A model generated the notes under the pieces. The model saw only the letters and a program-made list of their open reading frames with translations. It was not told the DNA's origin and ran no database searches. Position numbers and translations under genes: made by a program. Positions 1-8,423 of a DNA stretch of 37,745 nt are shown here, piece by piece. This DNA is from Actinocrinis puniceicyclus (GTDB lineage: Bacteria > Actinomycetota > Actinomycetes > Streptomycetales > Catenulisporaceae). Position 1 is the first letter of the stretch, and each line of letters begins with the position of its first letter. The DNA lies in NCBI RefSeq assembly GCF_018283645.1, contig NZ_JAGSXH010000060.1, positions 1-37,745 of the forward strand, written 5' to 3'.

Positions 1-147
1 GAAACGGACATCCTCACCGTCACGCCGCGGACCGCCGGAAAGCAAACCCAGGACCCCCACACAGACCATCACCAGCCCGGACGTCGGCACCGACCCGCGG
101 GAACCTCACACAGACTGACGCTCAACAGGCCTCCATGGCGAGTGCGA

Positions 148-447
148 TCACGGGTGTCGAGTCCCCGCTCGGCCGCATGGAGCGCCGCGTCGCCGGCCCG
201 CGTGCTGGCCGACGGCGGCGGTCCGGCCAGGGCCGCGCCCGGTACCGCAGCGGCTGCGCGGGGCGTTACGGGCGTGCACGGTCACCTGGATCTCACAGCC
301 GCGGCGTCGCTCGATGACGTGGCCGCCGCCGACCCGGTGCAGTTCGCCGATGACCCGGGCGGCCAGGCAGCCGCGGGACAGATCGCGCAGCCAGTGGCGG
401 GCTTCCGCGGCTCCGTAGGCCAGCGACGCGATCAACAGGGGGCTCAT
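148..447 (-). CDS. small hypothetical protein in E1 cargo region
   Basis: I do not recognise this 99-residue reading frame. It begins at an ATG preceded by AAGGA about 11 bases upstream and starts MSPLLIASLAYGAAEARHWL, which looks like a real protein segment. The second half is very rich in Arg and Gly and may be out of the true frame, so the gene may be truncated or frameshifted. It lies downstream of tniQ of E1, where Tn7-like elements carry cargo. A longer version starting at 630 is possible but lacks a good ribosome binding site. Function unknown. Confidence 0.3.
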   Translation of the reverse strand: MSPLLIASLAYGAAEARHWLRDLSRGCLAARVIGELHRVGGGHVIERRRGCEIQVTVHARNAPRSRCGTGRGPGRTAAVGQHAGRRRGAPCGRAGTRHP

Positions 448-741
448 GGTGGGTGGGTTCCTTGTGGGCGAAGGGAAGCTGTCACCCGTACAGAGCACCG
501 AGGCGGCTATCCGACGACAAGCACCACGAAAAATCTTCAGCGCATTGTTCGTCGCCTCCGGATGCGGAGGATGGCCCGCCCAATCGTGGCTTGACGACTC
601 GTCAGGAGGCCACCCTACCGGGCACGTCATCAGGTGAGAGCCCGAACGCCCGCGGAGTGTGCCGCCTGATTGCCCAAGCCATGATCTTGATATTTTCGTG
701 CAACCACTGCTGCGTCGGATACGAGCTCGGTGGGGCTCGGC
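448..741. other. non-coding stretch between tniQ (E1) and the left ORF
   Basis: No convincing gene. It contains a perfect 6-bp hairpin, CCTCCG-GATG-CGGAGG at 555-570, without a T run. This could end transcription coming from tniQ but is too short to be sure. Confidence 0.4.
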
Positions 742-3105
742 TCACACCTCTGCGGAGAGCCGCACGAGAGCGGCGGCGTGGCTGGCGCCGCCGCGGGCCC
801 GCAACGGGATGTCATGGGTTCGCGCCCATCTGGCCATGTTGGAGGTGCTCATACCCTTCTCCCGGGCGAGGTCCGGCAAGGTACGGCACCGGATGACGTA
901 TTGCTCGTAGAGCCACTCCCGTCCGACGGTGCCTCGCCGCTTGTAATCCTGAGGACCCTCACGCAGGACGATTCCGTACTCCCCGGCGAGCCGGGCGAGG
1001 GTTTGGCGCGAGCATCCGACCAGTCGAGCGATCTGCCGCAGCGATTGGCGCTGGTCCCGGTACAGGCGGCTGAATTCGTCCGCGGGAAGGAGACTGCGCA
1101 CTTCATGGCGGATCCGGCCGGTCGCCCGGGACTGGGAGGCCGTGAGTGCCGCGGCGGGCGCGGGATGCTCCTCCAAGGCGAACTGGACCGCGTCGGCAGT
1201 GGTGCCCAGGATCTGCGCTGCACTGCGCTGCGGGCGTCCCGCGGCGCGCACGAGCCGGTGTAGGTGCGGGATGTCGATGCGCTCCGGGTCGGGTCCGGGA
1301 AAGTCAAGACCGTCGAGCAGGTCGATGGGCGGCTGCCAGGCGACAGGTTCGCCGCGTACCTTCTGGCGGGCGAGGAAGTCGCGGGCCGCGTCGTCCAGGG
1401 CGGCGGCCAGTTCGGGTGTACGGACGATCGCGAACCGGGCGACCTGGGCTTTGAAGTCGGCCGGCTTCACCGCGGCGTCCGGCATGGCTGCGTAGGGCAG
1501 GCCGCTGATGCGCTGGAACAGCAAGCACTGCGCGACCTGCCGCCTGCGTCCCAGCCCGGGCGGCATTGAAATGCTGCGGCACAGCTCGCGCCATTGTCCG
1601 GTGGGCAGAAGGCCGGCGTAGTCGAGCGCACGGCGGCGCCGGTAGTCGATCGGCACGTCGTGAGCGTCCAGGTACTCGGCCAACTGGTCCAGCCCGGTGT
1701 GGATCGCGGTCCAGTGCGGGTCGTCGCGCAGCAGTTGCATGATCCGTGAGAGCGTCGGACCGTCGGTGGCCGAGCCCAGCAGGTCAGCGGCCTGGGCAAG
1801 CTCGATCCTGGCGCCGACCAGCAGGAGCATTCCGGACAGCACTGGCGCGAGGGTCTGGGGGTAGGCGCCGCCGGGCGGGCTTAGCCGCACGGCCCATGCC
1901 GGCCAGAGCGATCCGGGGATCTTGCGGGCTCGCCGTGATGACCGGGCCGTTTCTCCGGCCGGGCGGGTCGGCAGGGCGGAAACGGTGCGGTGGCGAAGCT
2001 GCTCGCCGGGCCGCATCGAGGGACCGAGGGCCGCCAGATGTACCGCCTTCAGCACCGGGCTGATCCCGCGTCCCCAGCTGTCGATGCTGGTGGCGCTGAC
2101 CTGCCACTGCTTCTCTCTGATCATCTGTATCAGGGCGCGCATGGCATGGGCGGCATGCTGGACCGTGTCGTGCTCGAGGATCCCAAGGGCGGCGACGGCC
2201 GCCACGGCGGTGCTCGCGGCATGCGGCGGGGCCATGAAGCCCGGGCGGCCCTGCGCGCGGGCCTGGTCCCGGCGCAAGGCGAGGTGCGCGTCAACTACGT
2301 CGCCGGGCGCCAGGGACGACAGGTCGTCCGAAGCGACGTCGGCAAGCACCCGCCCGGCCAAGGCCCTGATATCTGTCAGCGCAGCCGGGGCCGGTTGCGG
2401 GTGGGCGCGGTAGGCGCCGAAGTCCGCCGTGCCGGACTCGATGACGGCCAGCAGCCGCCGCTGTGCCCGCAGGACCGGATGGTCGGCGGGCAGGACCGGT
2501 GACCGAGCTTGGGTCAGGTCGAAGTCGCAGCCGCCCGGAAACGCGTGCCCCTTGCGCCGGGGCGGCGGGGTGCTGCAATGGCCGGGTTGGGGAACCCGGT
2601 TGCCCGAGTACGGGCGCCGGCGCTGCACCCGACCGCAGCACGGGCAGGCGTCCGCAAGCAGACGGCAGTGGGCGAGGCAGGCGAACGACCAGCCCAGCCG
2701 CCACGTCAACATCCACCGGCCGCCGCTCTCGGCCAGGCACGCAGCGCAGAACCGGGAACCGGAGCCACGCCCCCACAGAGCCCGCCGGTTGACTTCGCGC
2801 TTGGCAACGTCCAAGCGCAGGGCGCGTTGATCGTAGTGGGCGAGCGTCATGCGCCCCAGCTGATCGGCACGGGTGCCCGTGACGTAGGCGACGGCACCTG
2901 CCTCCTCGCGGCTCAGCACGATCGTCCAGTCCGCGGGCAGGCCCCGCGCACGCTCCTCATCGCGAGCCTGCGCCGGGAGACCAAGAGCGCGCAACACATC
3001 TCCGAGCGGGGTGGCCAAGCGCGCGGCCAGGGCTTCGAGCCACGAGTCCAGCGCCTCGCCCGGCGCCGGGGCCACGCGGATCGGCAGCGTCCGCAGCCCG
3101 GTCAC
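742..3105 (-). CDS. tniQ: TniQ/TnsD-like target-selection protein of E1
   Basis: TniQ-family proteins choose the insertion site and recruit TnsC; Tn7 TnsD binds the end of glmS. This 787-residue protein starts LRTLPIRVAPAPGEALDSWL, the usual TniQ opening. A zinc-binding block follows, with Cys120, Cys123, Cys143, Cys154 and Cys157 around GGRWMLTWRLGWSFACLAHC. The last 140 residues hold two helix-turn-helix-like segments (SLRQIARLVGCSRQTLARLAG and TLPDLAREKGMSTSNMARWA), as expected of a long TnsD-type sequence-specific binder rather than a short Cas-linked TniQ. The GTG start overlaps the tnsC stop (GTGA), so translation is coupled. Inference: since the element sits by dnaB, its target is probably the 3' end of dnaB. 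Confidence 0.9.
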   Translation of the reverse strand: MTGLRTLPIRVAPAPGEALDSWLEALAARLATPLGDVLRALGLPAQARDEERARGLPADWTIVLSREEAGAVAYVTGTRADQLGRMTLAHYDQRALRLDVAKREVNRRALWGRGSGSRFCAACLAESGGRWMLTWRLGWSFACLAHCRLLADACPCCGRVQRRRPYSGNRVPQPGHCSTPPPRRKGHAFPGGCDFDLTQARSPVLPADHPVLRAQRRLLAVIESGTADFGAYRAHPQPAPAALTDIRALAGRVLADVASDDLSSLAPGDVVDAHLALRRDQARAQGRPGFMAPPHAASTAVAAVAALGILEHDTVQHAAHAMRALIQMIREKQWQVSATSIDSWGRGISPVLKAVHLAALGPSMRPGEQLRHRTVSALPTRPAGETARSSRRARKIPGSLWPAWAVRLSPPGGAYPQTLAPVLSGMLLLVGARIELAQAADLLGSATDGPTLSRIMQLLRDDPHWTAIHTGLDQLAEYLDAHDVPIDYRRRRALDYAGLLPTGQWRELCRSISMPPGLGRRRQVAQCLLFQRISGLPYAAMPDAAVKPADFKAQVARFAIVRTPELAAALDDAARDFLARQKVRGEPVAWQPPIDLLDGLDFPGPDPERIDIPHLHRLVRAAGRPQRSAAQILGTTADAVQFALEEHPAPAAALTASQSRATGRIRHEVRSLLPADEFSRLYRDQRQSLRQIARLVGCSRQTLARLAGEYGIVLREGPQDYKRRGTVGREWLYEQYVIRCRTLPDLAREKGMSTSNMARWARTHDIPLRARGGASHAAALVRLSAEV

Positions 3106-4238
3106 TGTTTGCGTGCCCGGCCCGGGGCGATCCGGGTCGTCATCCGCCCGGTTTCCAACGCGGCCTCCAACTCCTTACGGGCCTTTTCGGCGCCTGCGTC
3201 GTTCTTGACTCTGTCCATCAGTTCGCGGTCCAGACGCTCCGCGCCAGTGCGGATCGCCCGCTGGCAGCCGCGGTTGATCAGCGTCATGAGCGAGCCGATG
3301 TGGCCGGTGGTGCGGGCGAACAGGTAGTCCGACAGCTCATCGGCGATCATTCCGGGGAACGTGTCCGCCAACACCACGCGCTTCTCGATCGCCAGCAGCA
3401 TGTTGCGCCATTGTCTGCGGCCCTGCGCTGTCTTGACTGTGAACGGCTTCATGGTCAGCAAGGTGGTGCGGCGCGCGGTCTGGTCCAGGGCCGGGTTGCC
3501 GGAGCCGATGTCGCCGAGCAGGCCCAGGGAGGCGAGATCTATGCCGATCACGACCAAGGTCACCGGGAAGTCGTTCGCGATCGTCTTGAGTTGATTCGAC
3601 ACCTCGGCGCGATTGGTCTTGCTCCTTTTGAGAAAGTGCAACTCGTCCAGAACGAGCAGTCTGCATTCGCAGGACAGTGCGCTGTCCAAAGCCCGGTGCT
3701 GGAAGTCCGCAGCGGTCCCGCGACGGGAGCCGGGGTGGGCGAAGAACTCCATCAGAGCGCGGTTGAGATCCCGCATGCCGGTGTTCCCGTTCAGGCTGAT
3801 CCGGCACACCGGATGCCGCTCCTGGCCGGCACGGGTAAGCTCCCCCTTCTCGGCGATCTCCCTCCGGTGAAATGCCATAGCGAACGCGAGCGCCGTGGTC
3901 GTCTTGCCCAGGCCCGCGAGAGCGTCGAGGGCAATCCCGCCCTTGGCCTTCTCCCCGTCCTGTTGATTGCTGTCCACGATGTCCCACATGTCCTCGTGCA
4001 CCTCGTCGAGCTGCGGCGTCCGAATCGGGCCGAGGTTCGCATGCCATACACGCCGCGCCACGTTGTAGGCCGCCAGGATGTCGTCCGCCATCTTCTTCAT
4101 CTGCGTCCTACTGAGCCATTGCGGCTGCTCGCGTCGTGGCGCGAAGACGGCCCGCGCCCAGCCCTCCTTGCGCGCCAGCGACAGGTTCGCCGGGTCGCTG
4201 TCTTCCTTCCCGGCAGTCGGCTCAGCCTGCTCGCTCAC
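3102..4238 (-). CDS. tnsC: TnsC-like AAA+ ATPase of E1
   Basis: TnsC is the ATP-dependent regulator that links the target selector to the TnsA/TnsB transposase and mediates target immunity. The 378-residue protein has a Walker A motif AGLGKTT (Gly111-Lys112) and a Walker B motif CRLLVLDELHFL (about residues 191-203). A basic tail (TTRIAPGRARKQ) ends the protein. The GTG start overlaps the tnsB stop by four bases, and its own stop overlaps the tniQ start, so the operon is translationally coupled. Its E2 counterpart shares the same layout but is clearly diverged, which may let the two elements evade each other's immunity (inference). Confidence 0.93.
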   Translation of the reverse strand: MSEQAEPTAGKEDSDPANLSLARKEGWARAVFAPRREQPQWLSRTQMKKMADDILAAYNVARRVWHANLGPIRTPQLDEVHEDMWDIVDSNQQDGEKAKGGIALDALAGLGKTTTALAFAMAFHRREIAEKGELTRAGQERHPVCRISLNGNTGMRDLNRALMEFFAHPGSRRGTAADFQHRALDSALSCECRLLVLDELHFLKRSKTNRAEVSNQLKTIANDFPVTLVVIGIDLASLGLLGDIGSGNPALDQTARRTTLLTMKPFTVKTAQGRRQWRNMLLAIEKRVVLADTFPGMIADELSDYLFARTTGHIGSLMTLINRGCQRAIRTGAERLDRELMDRVKNDAGAEKARKELEAALETGRMTTRIAPGRARKQ

Positions 4239-6355
4239 ACGTCGTCCAGCGCGTCGGCGTAGAAGTCCTCGGCCAGTTCCTCGAGGTCGACCTCGTCGTC
4301 ATCGCCCTCCTCGGCCGCCGGCTCCGCAGTCGCAACGCTCTGCGCCGCACCACGCCGCCGTCCCGTGGGTTCCGGGGAGGCTGCGGTCTCTTCTTCGAGG
4401 TCTGGCAGGACGATGCCTGCCTGTTCGCGGGACAGACGCAGGGCTATGCGGCGTTCGGCTGGCGTCGTGCCCAGCCCGAGATTCCAGCGTTCGAGCAGGT
4501 CGGCGAGCGCGAGCCGATCATCCGGATAGGTGTATTTCGATGCGGCCAGCTTCCGGGCGAACGCCAAGGCGTCCTCGCTCAGCGCCATGTCCAATGACGC
4601 GGCGTGCTCCCATGTCAGCACGTGCCAGCGGCGCTGGTCGGGATCTCGGAAGTAGATCTTGGAGATGTCGTCGGGGTCCACCTGGAACGGCCAGTGCCCC
4701 CGCACCGTGTCTTTGCCCTCGTAGGCGCTCTCTTCGTTGCGGTACGGGTTGATTCCCGGCCCGTTGTAGCGCCGGCCTTTGAGCTCGACGCCGTAGTGCT
4801 GGATCGTGCGCCACTTGGTCTTGAGGAACTCGAAGCCCAAGTACGGGTCTCTCGGCACCTCGATGTAGCCAGCCCGCGCGACTCCATGCTCGAACATCTT
4901 CGCCGGGGACATCCGCAGGCCAGGCACACCGGGGTCGATCAGACTGCTGTGCGGCCGGTGGTGATATACCGTCGCGACCCATCGTCGGATCTTTTCCTCT
5001 AACTCGTCCAGGTAGAAGAACGCCTCGTCCTCGACGTTCTCACCACGCGAGAAGATGTCCGGTCCCTTATACCCGGGAAGCGCCTGGAGCAGATCTTCCC
5101 GCAGGGTTCTGAAAAAGCGCTCGATCGGCCCCTTGTCCCGGCCCGTGCGCAGCCGGGCTGGCTGGATCGATATCCCCATCCGACGGCACACACTGGTCAA
5201 GTGCTCGGAGACGTAGACCTTGCCGTGGTCGATCACGACGGTCTCTGGTGCGAGCGGCGGCGTGGCGAAGCCGGGTCCTTCGACCGCCTGCACATCGACC
5301 AGCAGCGTGCGGGGAAGACCGTGCTCTGGCCACACCGCGTACGATGGCCAGTCTTTCCCGGCTGGGCGCGGCCGGAACGCCTGATAGAGCACGGCACTGA
5401 CATCGGCCGACTTCGTGGAAACCGGGGTCAGACGGATCCCGGTGATGCAGCGGGTGTACCAGTCCATGGCGACGCTCAACTCGGCCTGCACCCACCGCAG
5501 CGTGAACGGGTCGAACGCGAACACGTCCAACCGCGTGGTGTCCATCAGCAGGTATTCGCCTGGCCGGGTCGGGCGCAGCTTGCCGTAGACGCCCTCGGGC
5601 CGGCTGGCGATGTCCCGATTGCGCTTCGTGCTCAGTCGGAAGGTCGGGTGTCGGAGCTCCAGTACCACCAGGACTCGAAACGCAGTGGCGCGGCTGGGTT
5701 GGCGGACTACTCCCGCCCCGAACCTGGAGACCACCCGCGCGTTGGCGCGCTCGATCACCAGGGTACGTGAGGGTTTCGACTCGTCGGTGTGTTCGACCAT
5801 GATCTCGAGTGCGGCTTCCACCCACCGCTGGTCAACGTCGGGAAGCTCCCGCCGACCCGTCGGCCGTTTCCCAGCCAGGCCAGACTCTCCGTTCTCCCGA
5901 AAAGCGGCGGCCCAGCGCCTAACGCTCAGATGGGTGACTCCCAGTTCCGCCGCCTTCGCCGCATAGCGTTCGCCCAGCGGCAGCGAAGGATCGAACTGCG
6001 GCCGCGGCTCACCTTCCCGCGCGAGCTGCGCACTGCCGCTGCGGTATCCCGTCAGCACCTCCCGCACATGCTCGGCGCGTTCGAGCAACCTCTTGCGGGC
6101 CGGCTCGTCGAGTTGCCCGAGCACAGCAAACGCGAGCTGGTCATCATCGGACTGCGGTCCCGGACCTTCCGGGATCACACTGGCGCGATCAGAGAACAGC
6201 AGCTCGCGCAACGCGATCCGCATCAGCCGGTCTCGACCGTCCCTGAGCACGACCTCGTTCCCCGCCGTCGTCGCCGCGAACTCGACAACACTGACTACGT
6301 CCCCGTCGAACTGAAACCGGGTGCCCACCCCCACCCGTACGGCCGCGCCTGTCAC
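4235..6355 (-). CDS. tnsB: TnsB-like DDE transposase of E1
   Basis: TnsB binds the transposon ends and carries out 3'-end cleavage and strand transfer. I start the gene at the GTG at 6355, which overlaps the tnsA stop (GTGA) as the other junctions do; an open frame extends to 6427 but would overlap tnsA further. In the 706-residue product the catalytic triad is Asp272 (LLMDTTRLD), Asp376 (VVIDHGK) and Glu412 (DKGPIERFF), a DD(35)E spacing. An N-terminal helix-turn-helix region (YAAKAAELGVTHLSVRRWA) precedes the core. The acidic C-terminal tail (EEGDDDEVDLEELAEDFYAD) is also present in the E2 copy and in this family probably contacts TnsC. Confidence 0.95.
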   Translation of the reverse strand: MTGAAVRVGVGTRFQFDGDVVSVVEFAATTAGNEVVLRDGRDRLMRIALRELLFSDRASVIPEGPGPQSDDDQLAFAVLGQLDEPARKRLLERAEHVREVLTGYRSGSAQLAREGEPRPQFDPSLPLGERYAAKAAELGVTHLSVRRWAAAFRENGESGLAGKRPTGRRELPDVDQRWVEAALEIMVEHTDESKPSRTLVIERANARVVSRFGAGVVRQPSRATAFRVLVVLELRHPTFRLSTKRNRDIASRPEGVYGKLRPTRPGEYLLMDTTRLDVFAFDPFTLRWVQAELSVAMDWYTRCITGIRLTPVSTKSADVSAVLYQAFRPRPAGKDWPSYAVWPEHGLPRTLLVDVQAVEGPGFATPPLAPETVVIDHGKVYVSEHLTSVCRRMGISIQPARLRTGRDKGPIERFFRTLREDLLQALPGYKGPDIFSRGENVEDEAFFYLDELEEKIRRWVATVYHHRPHSSLIDPGVPGLRMSPAKMFEHGVARAGYIEVPRDPYLGFEFLKTKWRTIQHYGVELKGRRYNGPGINPYRNEESAYEGKDTVRGHWPFQVDPDDISKIYFRDPDQRRWHVLTWEHAASLDMALSEDALAFARKLAASKYTYPDDRLALADLLERWNLGLGTTPAERRIALRLSREQAGIVLPDLEEETAASPEPTGRRRGAAQSVATAEPAAEEGDDDEVDLEELAEDFYADALDDV

Positions 6356-7128
6356 CGGGCTGCCACCTTCGAGATCGGCACCGTGCCCAGCGGGCGGTCC
6401 AGGTCGACTTTGATGACCCCTGACCACAGAAGATGAAGGACCGCCGCGCGCACCATCGGTTCAGCGTGATCGGGTAGCGCCCGCGCGGCCTCGGCAATCG
6501 TGAGCCCAGCCAATCCGCTGGTCTTCAACGCGTCCAGAAGCCCCGGATCGAAGAGCCATTGTCGGCGATAACCCGCCAGGAACCGAACATTCTCCAGGTA
6601 CACGACGGGCGGCTCGCTCCACACCTCGTACCGCCAGCCGCGCTGCTCGACCGCGTACCGCGTCCACCGGAAGGTGAAGTCGACCTCCGGTTTGGCCAAG
6701 TGCTGCGTCGGCTTCACATCGACCACAACGGGGCCGCTGCCGGTCAACAACAAGTAGTCAGGGATATGCTTCCTCGCCCGGCGGCCCCCGACCTCAGCCC
6801 GCAGCAGGAAAGGCTGGGCGACGATGTGCCTGACCGTGGGATCGAAGTCCGCCAGCAGGAGCCGCGAGAGCTCCAGCCGGGACTCGTAGATGACGTGATC
6901 CTGCATCGTCGCAGACCAGTAAGTACCCGAATAGTGCTTCTGTCCCATGTACCACCGAAACGTCCGCCAGGGCACCGCGGACGCGAGCACGTCATCCGAC
7001 GCGTCCTCCCAAGCCTGATCTTCGATGACCTTGTCGCCCTCGTACCGAGAACTCACCGTCACCGACTGCGGCACAAACCCGTCCACCATGGCAGCCCCCA
7101 GATCCACGCTCCGCTGCGTACTGGCCAC
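6352..7128 (-). CDS. tnsA: TnsA-like endonuclease of E1
   Basis: TnsA nicks the 5' ends of the transposon, giving cut-and-paste transposition with TnsB. The 258-residue protein has the PD-(D/E)XK-type nuclease pattern: Glu82 in YESRLELSRLL, Asp124 in HIPDYLLL and Lys139 in VVVDVKP, corresponding to the Glu/Asp/Lys triad of Tn7 TnsA. The region after residue 200 is a helical C-terminal domain that in Tn7 contacts TnsC. A GTG start at 7128 is preceded by GGGA; an ATG at 7089 with GGGGG upstream is an alternative. First gene of the tns operon, transcribed away from the right end. A 16-bp palindrome lies 44 bases upstream of the GTG. Confidence 0.92.
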   Translation of the reverse strand: MASTQRSVDLGAAMVDGFVPQSVTVSSRYEGDKVIEDQAWEDASDDVLASAVPWRTFRWYMGQKHYSGTYWSATMQDHVIYESRLELSRLLLADFDPTVRHIVAQPFLLRAEVGGRRARKHIPDYLLLTGSGPVVVDVKPTQHLAKPEVDFTFRWTRYAVEQRGWRYEVWSEPPVVYLENVRFLAGYRRQWLFDPGLLDALKTSGLAGLTIAEAARALPDHAEPMVRAAVLHLLWSGVIKVDLDRPLGTVPISKVAAR

Positions 7129-7171
7129 AGTCCCACTGCGGCCATCGGGGGAAGGCAGGTATCCCGAGGCA

Positions 7172-7187
7172 TCACACGATCGAGTGA
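7172..7187. promoter_or_regulatory. palindrome upstream of tnsA (E1), conserved in E2
   Basis: The sequence TCACACGATCGAGTGA fits the symmetrical pattern TCACnCGATCGnGTGA. The same pattern occurs at 18636-18651 in E2, exactly the same number of bases (92) inside the transposon tip, although the tip-proximal repeats of the two elements are unrelated. It lies just upstream of tnsA. Inference: an operator controlling the tns operon, or a host or transposase binding site needed at the right end. Confidence 0.6.
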
Positions 7188-7203
7188 AAGCTCTGACCTG
7201 GCC

Positions 7204-7273
7204 GTCTCAAGGCAGCGATATTTCTATCATTCAGATATCATTGATCTTGAGAAAATATCGCCACACTTGAGAC
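7204..7273. repeat. E1 right-end TnsB-type sites and inverted repeat
   Basis: Two direct copies of the pattern TCTCAAG-N6-GATAT lie on the minus strand at 7254-7272 and 7234-7252, 20 bp apart. A third copy in the opposite orientation (TCTCAAG-N5-GATAT) is at 7205-7222. The outer and inverted copies form a large imperfect inverted repeat, with arms at 7204-7223 and 7253-7273 beginning GTCTCAAG and ending GCGATATTT, around a 29-base loop. Tn7-like right ends carry several short TnsB-binding repeats; these are the best candidates. Confidence 0.6.
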
Positions 7274-7274
7274 C

Positions 7275-7279
7275 CTAAA
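7275..7279. repeat. target-site duplication of E2 (left copy)
   Basis: CTAAA directly precedes the TGT of the E2 left tip and is repeated at 18744-18748 directly after the ACA of the right tip. A 5-bp duplication is the signature of Tn7-family insertion. These five bases also coincide with the last five bases of E1. Confidence 0.85.
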
Positions 7280-7379
7280 TGTAGGATCCGCGTTCCAGTG
7301 TCACATGCCGAGCTCTTGAGCTGGTTGTTCTCCCGGTTCCGCAGTCCTTGTCACCTTGATCGTTCCGTGGGTCGTGTCA
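7280..7379. repeat. E2 left end: terminal repeat plus two more TnsB-type sites
   Basis: The tip begins TGTAGGATCC. Three related sites follow in the same orientation: TCCGCGTTCCAGTGTCA (7287-7303), TCCGCAGTCCTTGTCA (7338-7353) and TCCGTGGGTCGTGTCA (7364-7379). They match the right-end sites in inverted orientation. Spaced sites on the left and closely packed sites on the right resemble Tn7. Confidence 0.8.
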
Positions 7380-7424
7380 TTTCCCCCTACCGCGCCAGCT
7401 GGCTCACCTTCGTCGAGCCGGCGA

Positions 7425-8423
7425 TCACAAAGGGGGTGCCTCGAATAGGTAGTCGTACACTTCGCGTAACCTCTCGTCGAAGAGGCCGCCCGGATCGGCC
7501 TCTGCCAGCAGAATCTCGTCGATCTCGGGCTTACCGAAGAGCACGACGGTCTTGGAGTTGACCGCTCGCCGGAATACGGCGCGGGCTCCGTCGTCGAATC
7601 CGGAGTGGGAGACGAACAGGCCGATCGTCGCCGGGCGTGGGTCGAGTTTCGCGAGGAACTCGCGTGCCTTTCCGCCGGTCATGGGCTTGGCGTACCAGCG
7701 CACCTCGCCCAGGATGTGCACACCGTTGCGGATCGCGGTGAAATCGTCGTCCTCGCCCGCGATGGTGATCTTCTTTGGGTGCCACCCGTGGTGCCCCAGT
7801 ACATCGCGCCACAGCTTCTCGAACGCGATTCCGCGTGTCTGCGGGCTCTCAGTCCACGCCAGCAGGGATCGGTACGCGTCACGGTATCCGGCGCGTACCT
7901 GCGTCCCCTCGAACGTCGCGCGCAGCGCGGGCAGTTGCTCCTGTGCAATGCGTCCGTCGTGGTTCGCGCGGCCGCTGCCGTGCAGCGGTGCGTCCCTAAG
8001 CATGGTCTGCGCGGTGTCGGCGACGAAGTTGGTGCCCGGCACGTTGACCAGCCCGAGAACGTTTTCCTCGGCCAGGCCGAGGAGTTCCCGAACCTTTCGT
8101 GCACGCATGTCGCCTGGCGTGCTCAGGGTCCAGTCCTGGTCGAAGCCGTCACTCGCGTCCACCTGCTGCCACAGTTTGAATTTGCCACTGGGTTCGTCGA
8201 TGAAGAAGAGGTAGAAGTCGAAGTCGCTGCTCAGCAGCACCAAGCTCGTGTCCTGCCCGATCCGGCGCCCATAGAGTGGAAACAAGCGTGACCGTTTGCC
8301 GAAAGACTCAAGCTCGCGTGCGACGGCGCCGAAGTTCGTCGCGACGGTGGCGGCGTAGGACCAGAGGAACGTCTCCGCGTAAGCCGTGACCTTCTGCTCA
8401 ACATCTGCGGCAGCGCCGGTCAT
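7425..8423 (-). CDS. restriction-endonuclease-like cargo protein (E2)
   Basis: The 332-residue protein has an unrecognised N-terminal domain (to about residue 195) and a C-terminal domain like the Mrr/PD-(D/E)XK nucleases: helix with Glu202 (FEKLWRDVLGHHGW), Asp226/Asp227 (GEDDDFTAIRNG) and Glu240 in ILGEVRWYAKP. The usual ExK is ExR here, though Lys246 is close and could substitute. The ATG start has AGAGGA upstream. It is the first gene inside the left end of E2 and is transcribed toward the tip. Inference: a defence nuclease acting on foreign DNA; the substrate and any modification dependence cannot be told. A nuclease-dead or transposon-maintenance role is possible. Confidence 0.6.
   Translation of the reverse strand: MTGAAADVEQKVTAYAETFLWSYAATVATNFGAVARELESFGKRSRLFPLYGRRIGQDTSLVLLSSDFDFYLFFIDEPSGKFKLWQQVDASDGFDQDWTLSTPGDMRARKVRELLGLAEENVLGLVNVPGTNFVADTAQTMLRDAPLHGSGRANHDGRIAQEQLPALRATFEGTQVRAGYRDAYRSLLAWTESPQTRGIAFEKLWRDVLGHHGWHPKKITIAGEDDDFTAIRNGVHILGEVRWYAKPMTGGKAREFLAKLDPRPATIGLFVSHSGFDDGARAVFRRAVNSKTVVLFGKPEIDEILLAEADPGGLFDERLREVYDYLFEAPPL

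Larger units (their letters stand above)
1..7279 (-). mobile_element. Tn7-like element E1 (partial, left end outside window)
   Basis: Seen: a tnsA-tnsB-tnsC-tniQ operon on the minus strand with tnsA next to the right end. The right tip is placed at 7279 because, aligned without gaps from that base, a conserved palindrome upstream of tnsA falls 93 bases inside the tip, exactly as in element E2. The tip reads TTTAGGGTC instead of TGTAGGGTC. No matching left end is found between 1 and 741, so cargo and left end probably continue beyond the window. The element abuts E2 directly, with no spacer. Inference: E1 was inserted downstream of dnaB before E2 arrived. Confidence 0.8.

Noticed and set aside
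658-700. TGTGCCGCC at 658 and GATATTTTC at 690 as an E1 left end
   Set aside because: Only a 9-base match to one right-end site, no properly spaced TCTCAAG half, and no matching target duplication.
3300-4262. Plus-strand 320-codon frame antisense to tnsC
   Set aside because: Shadow of tnsC with no recognisable domain.
7261-7265. Possible E1 right tip ending in ACA at 7265 (minus strand TGTGGCGATATT)
   Set aside because: Ends in ACA as expected, but the following CTTGA is not found before a matching left tip, and the ungapped alignment with E2 places the tip at 7279 instead.
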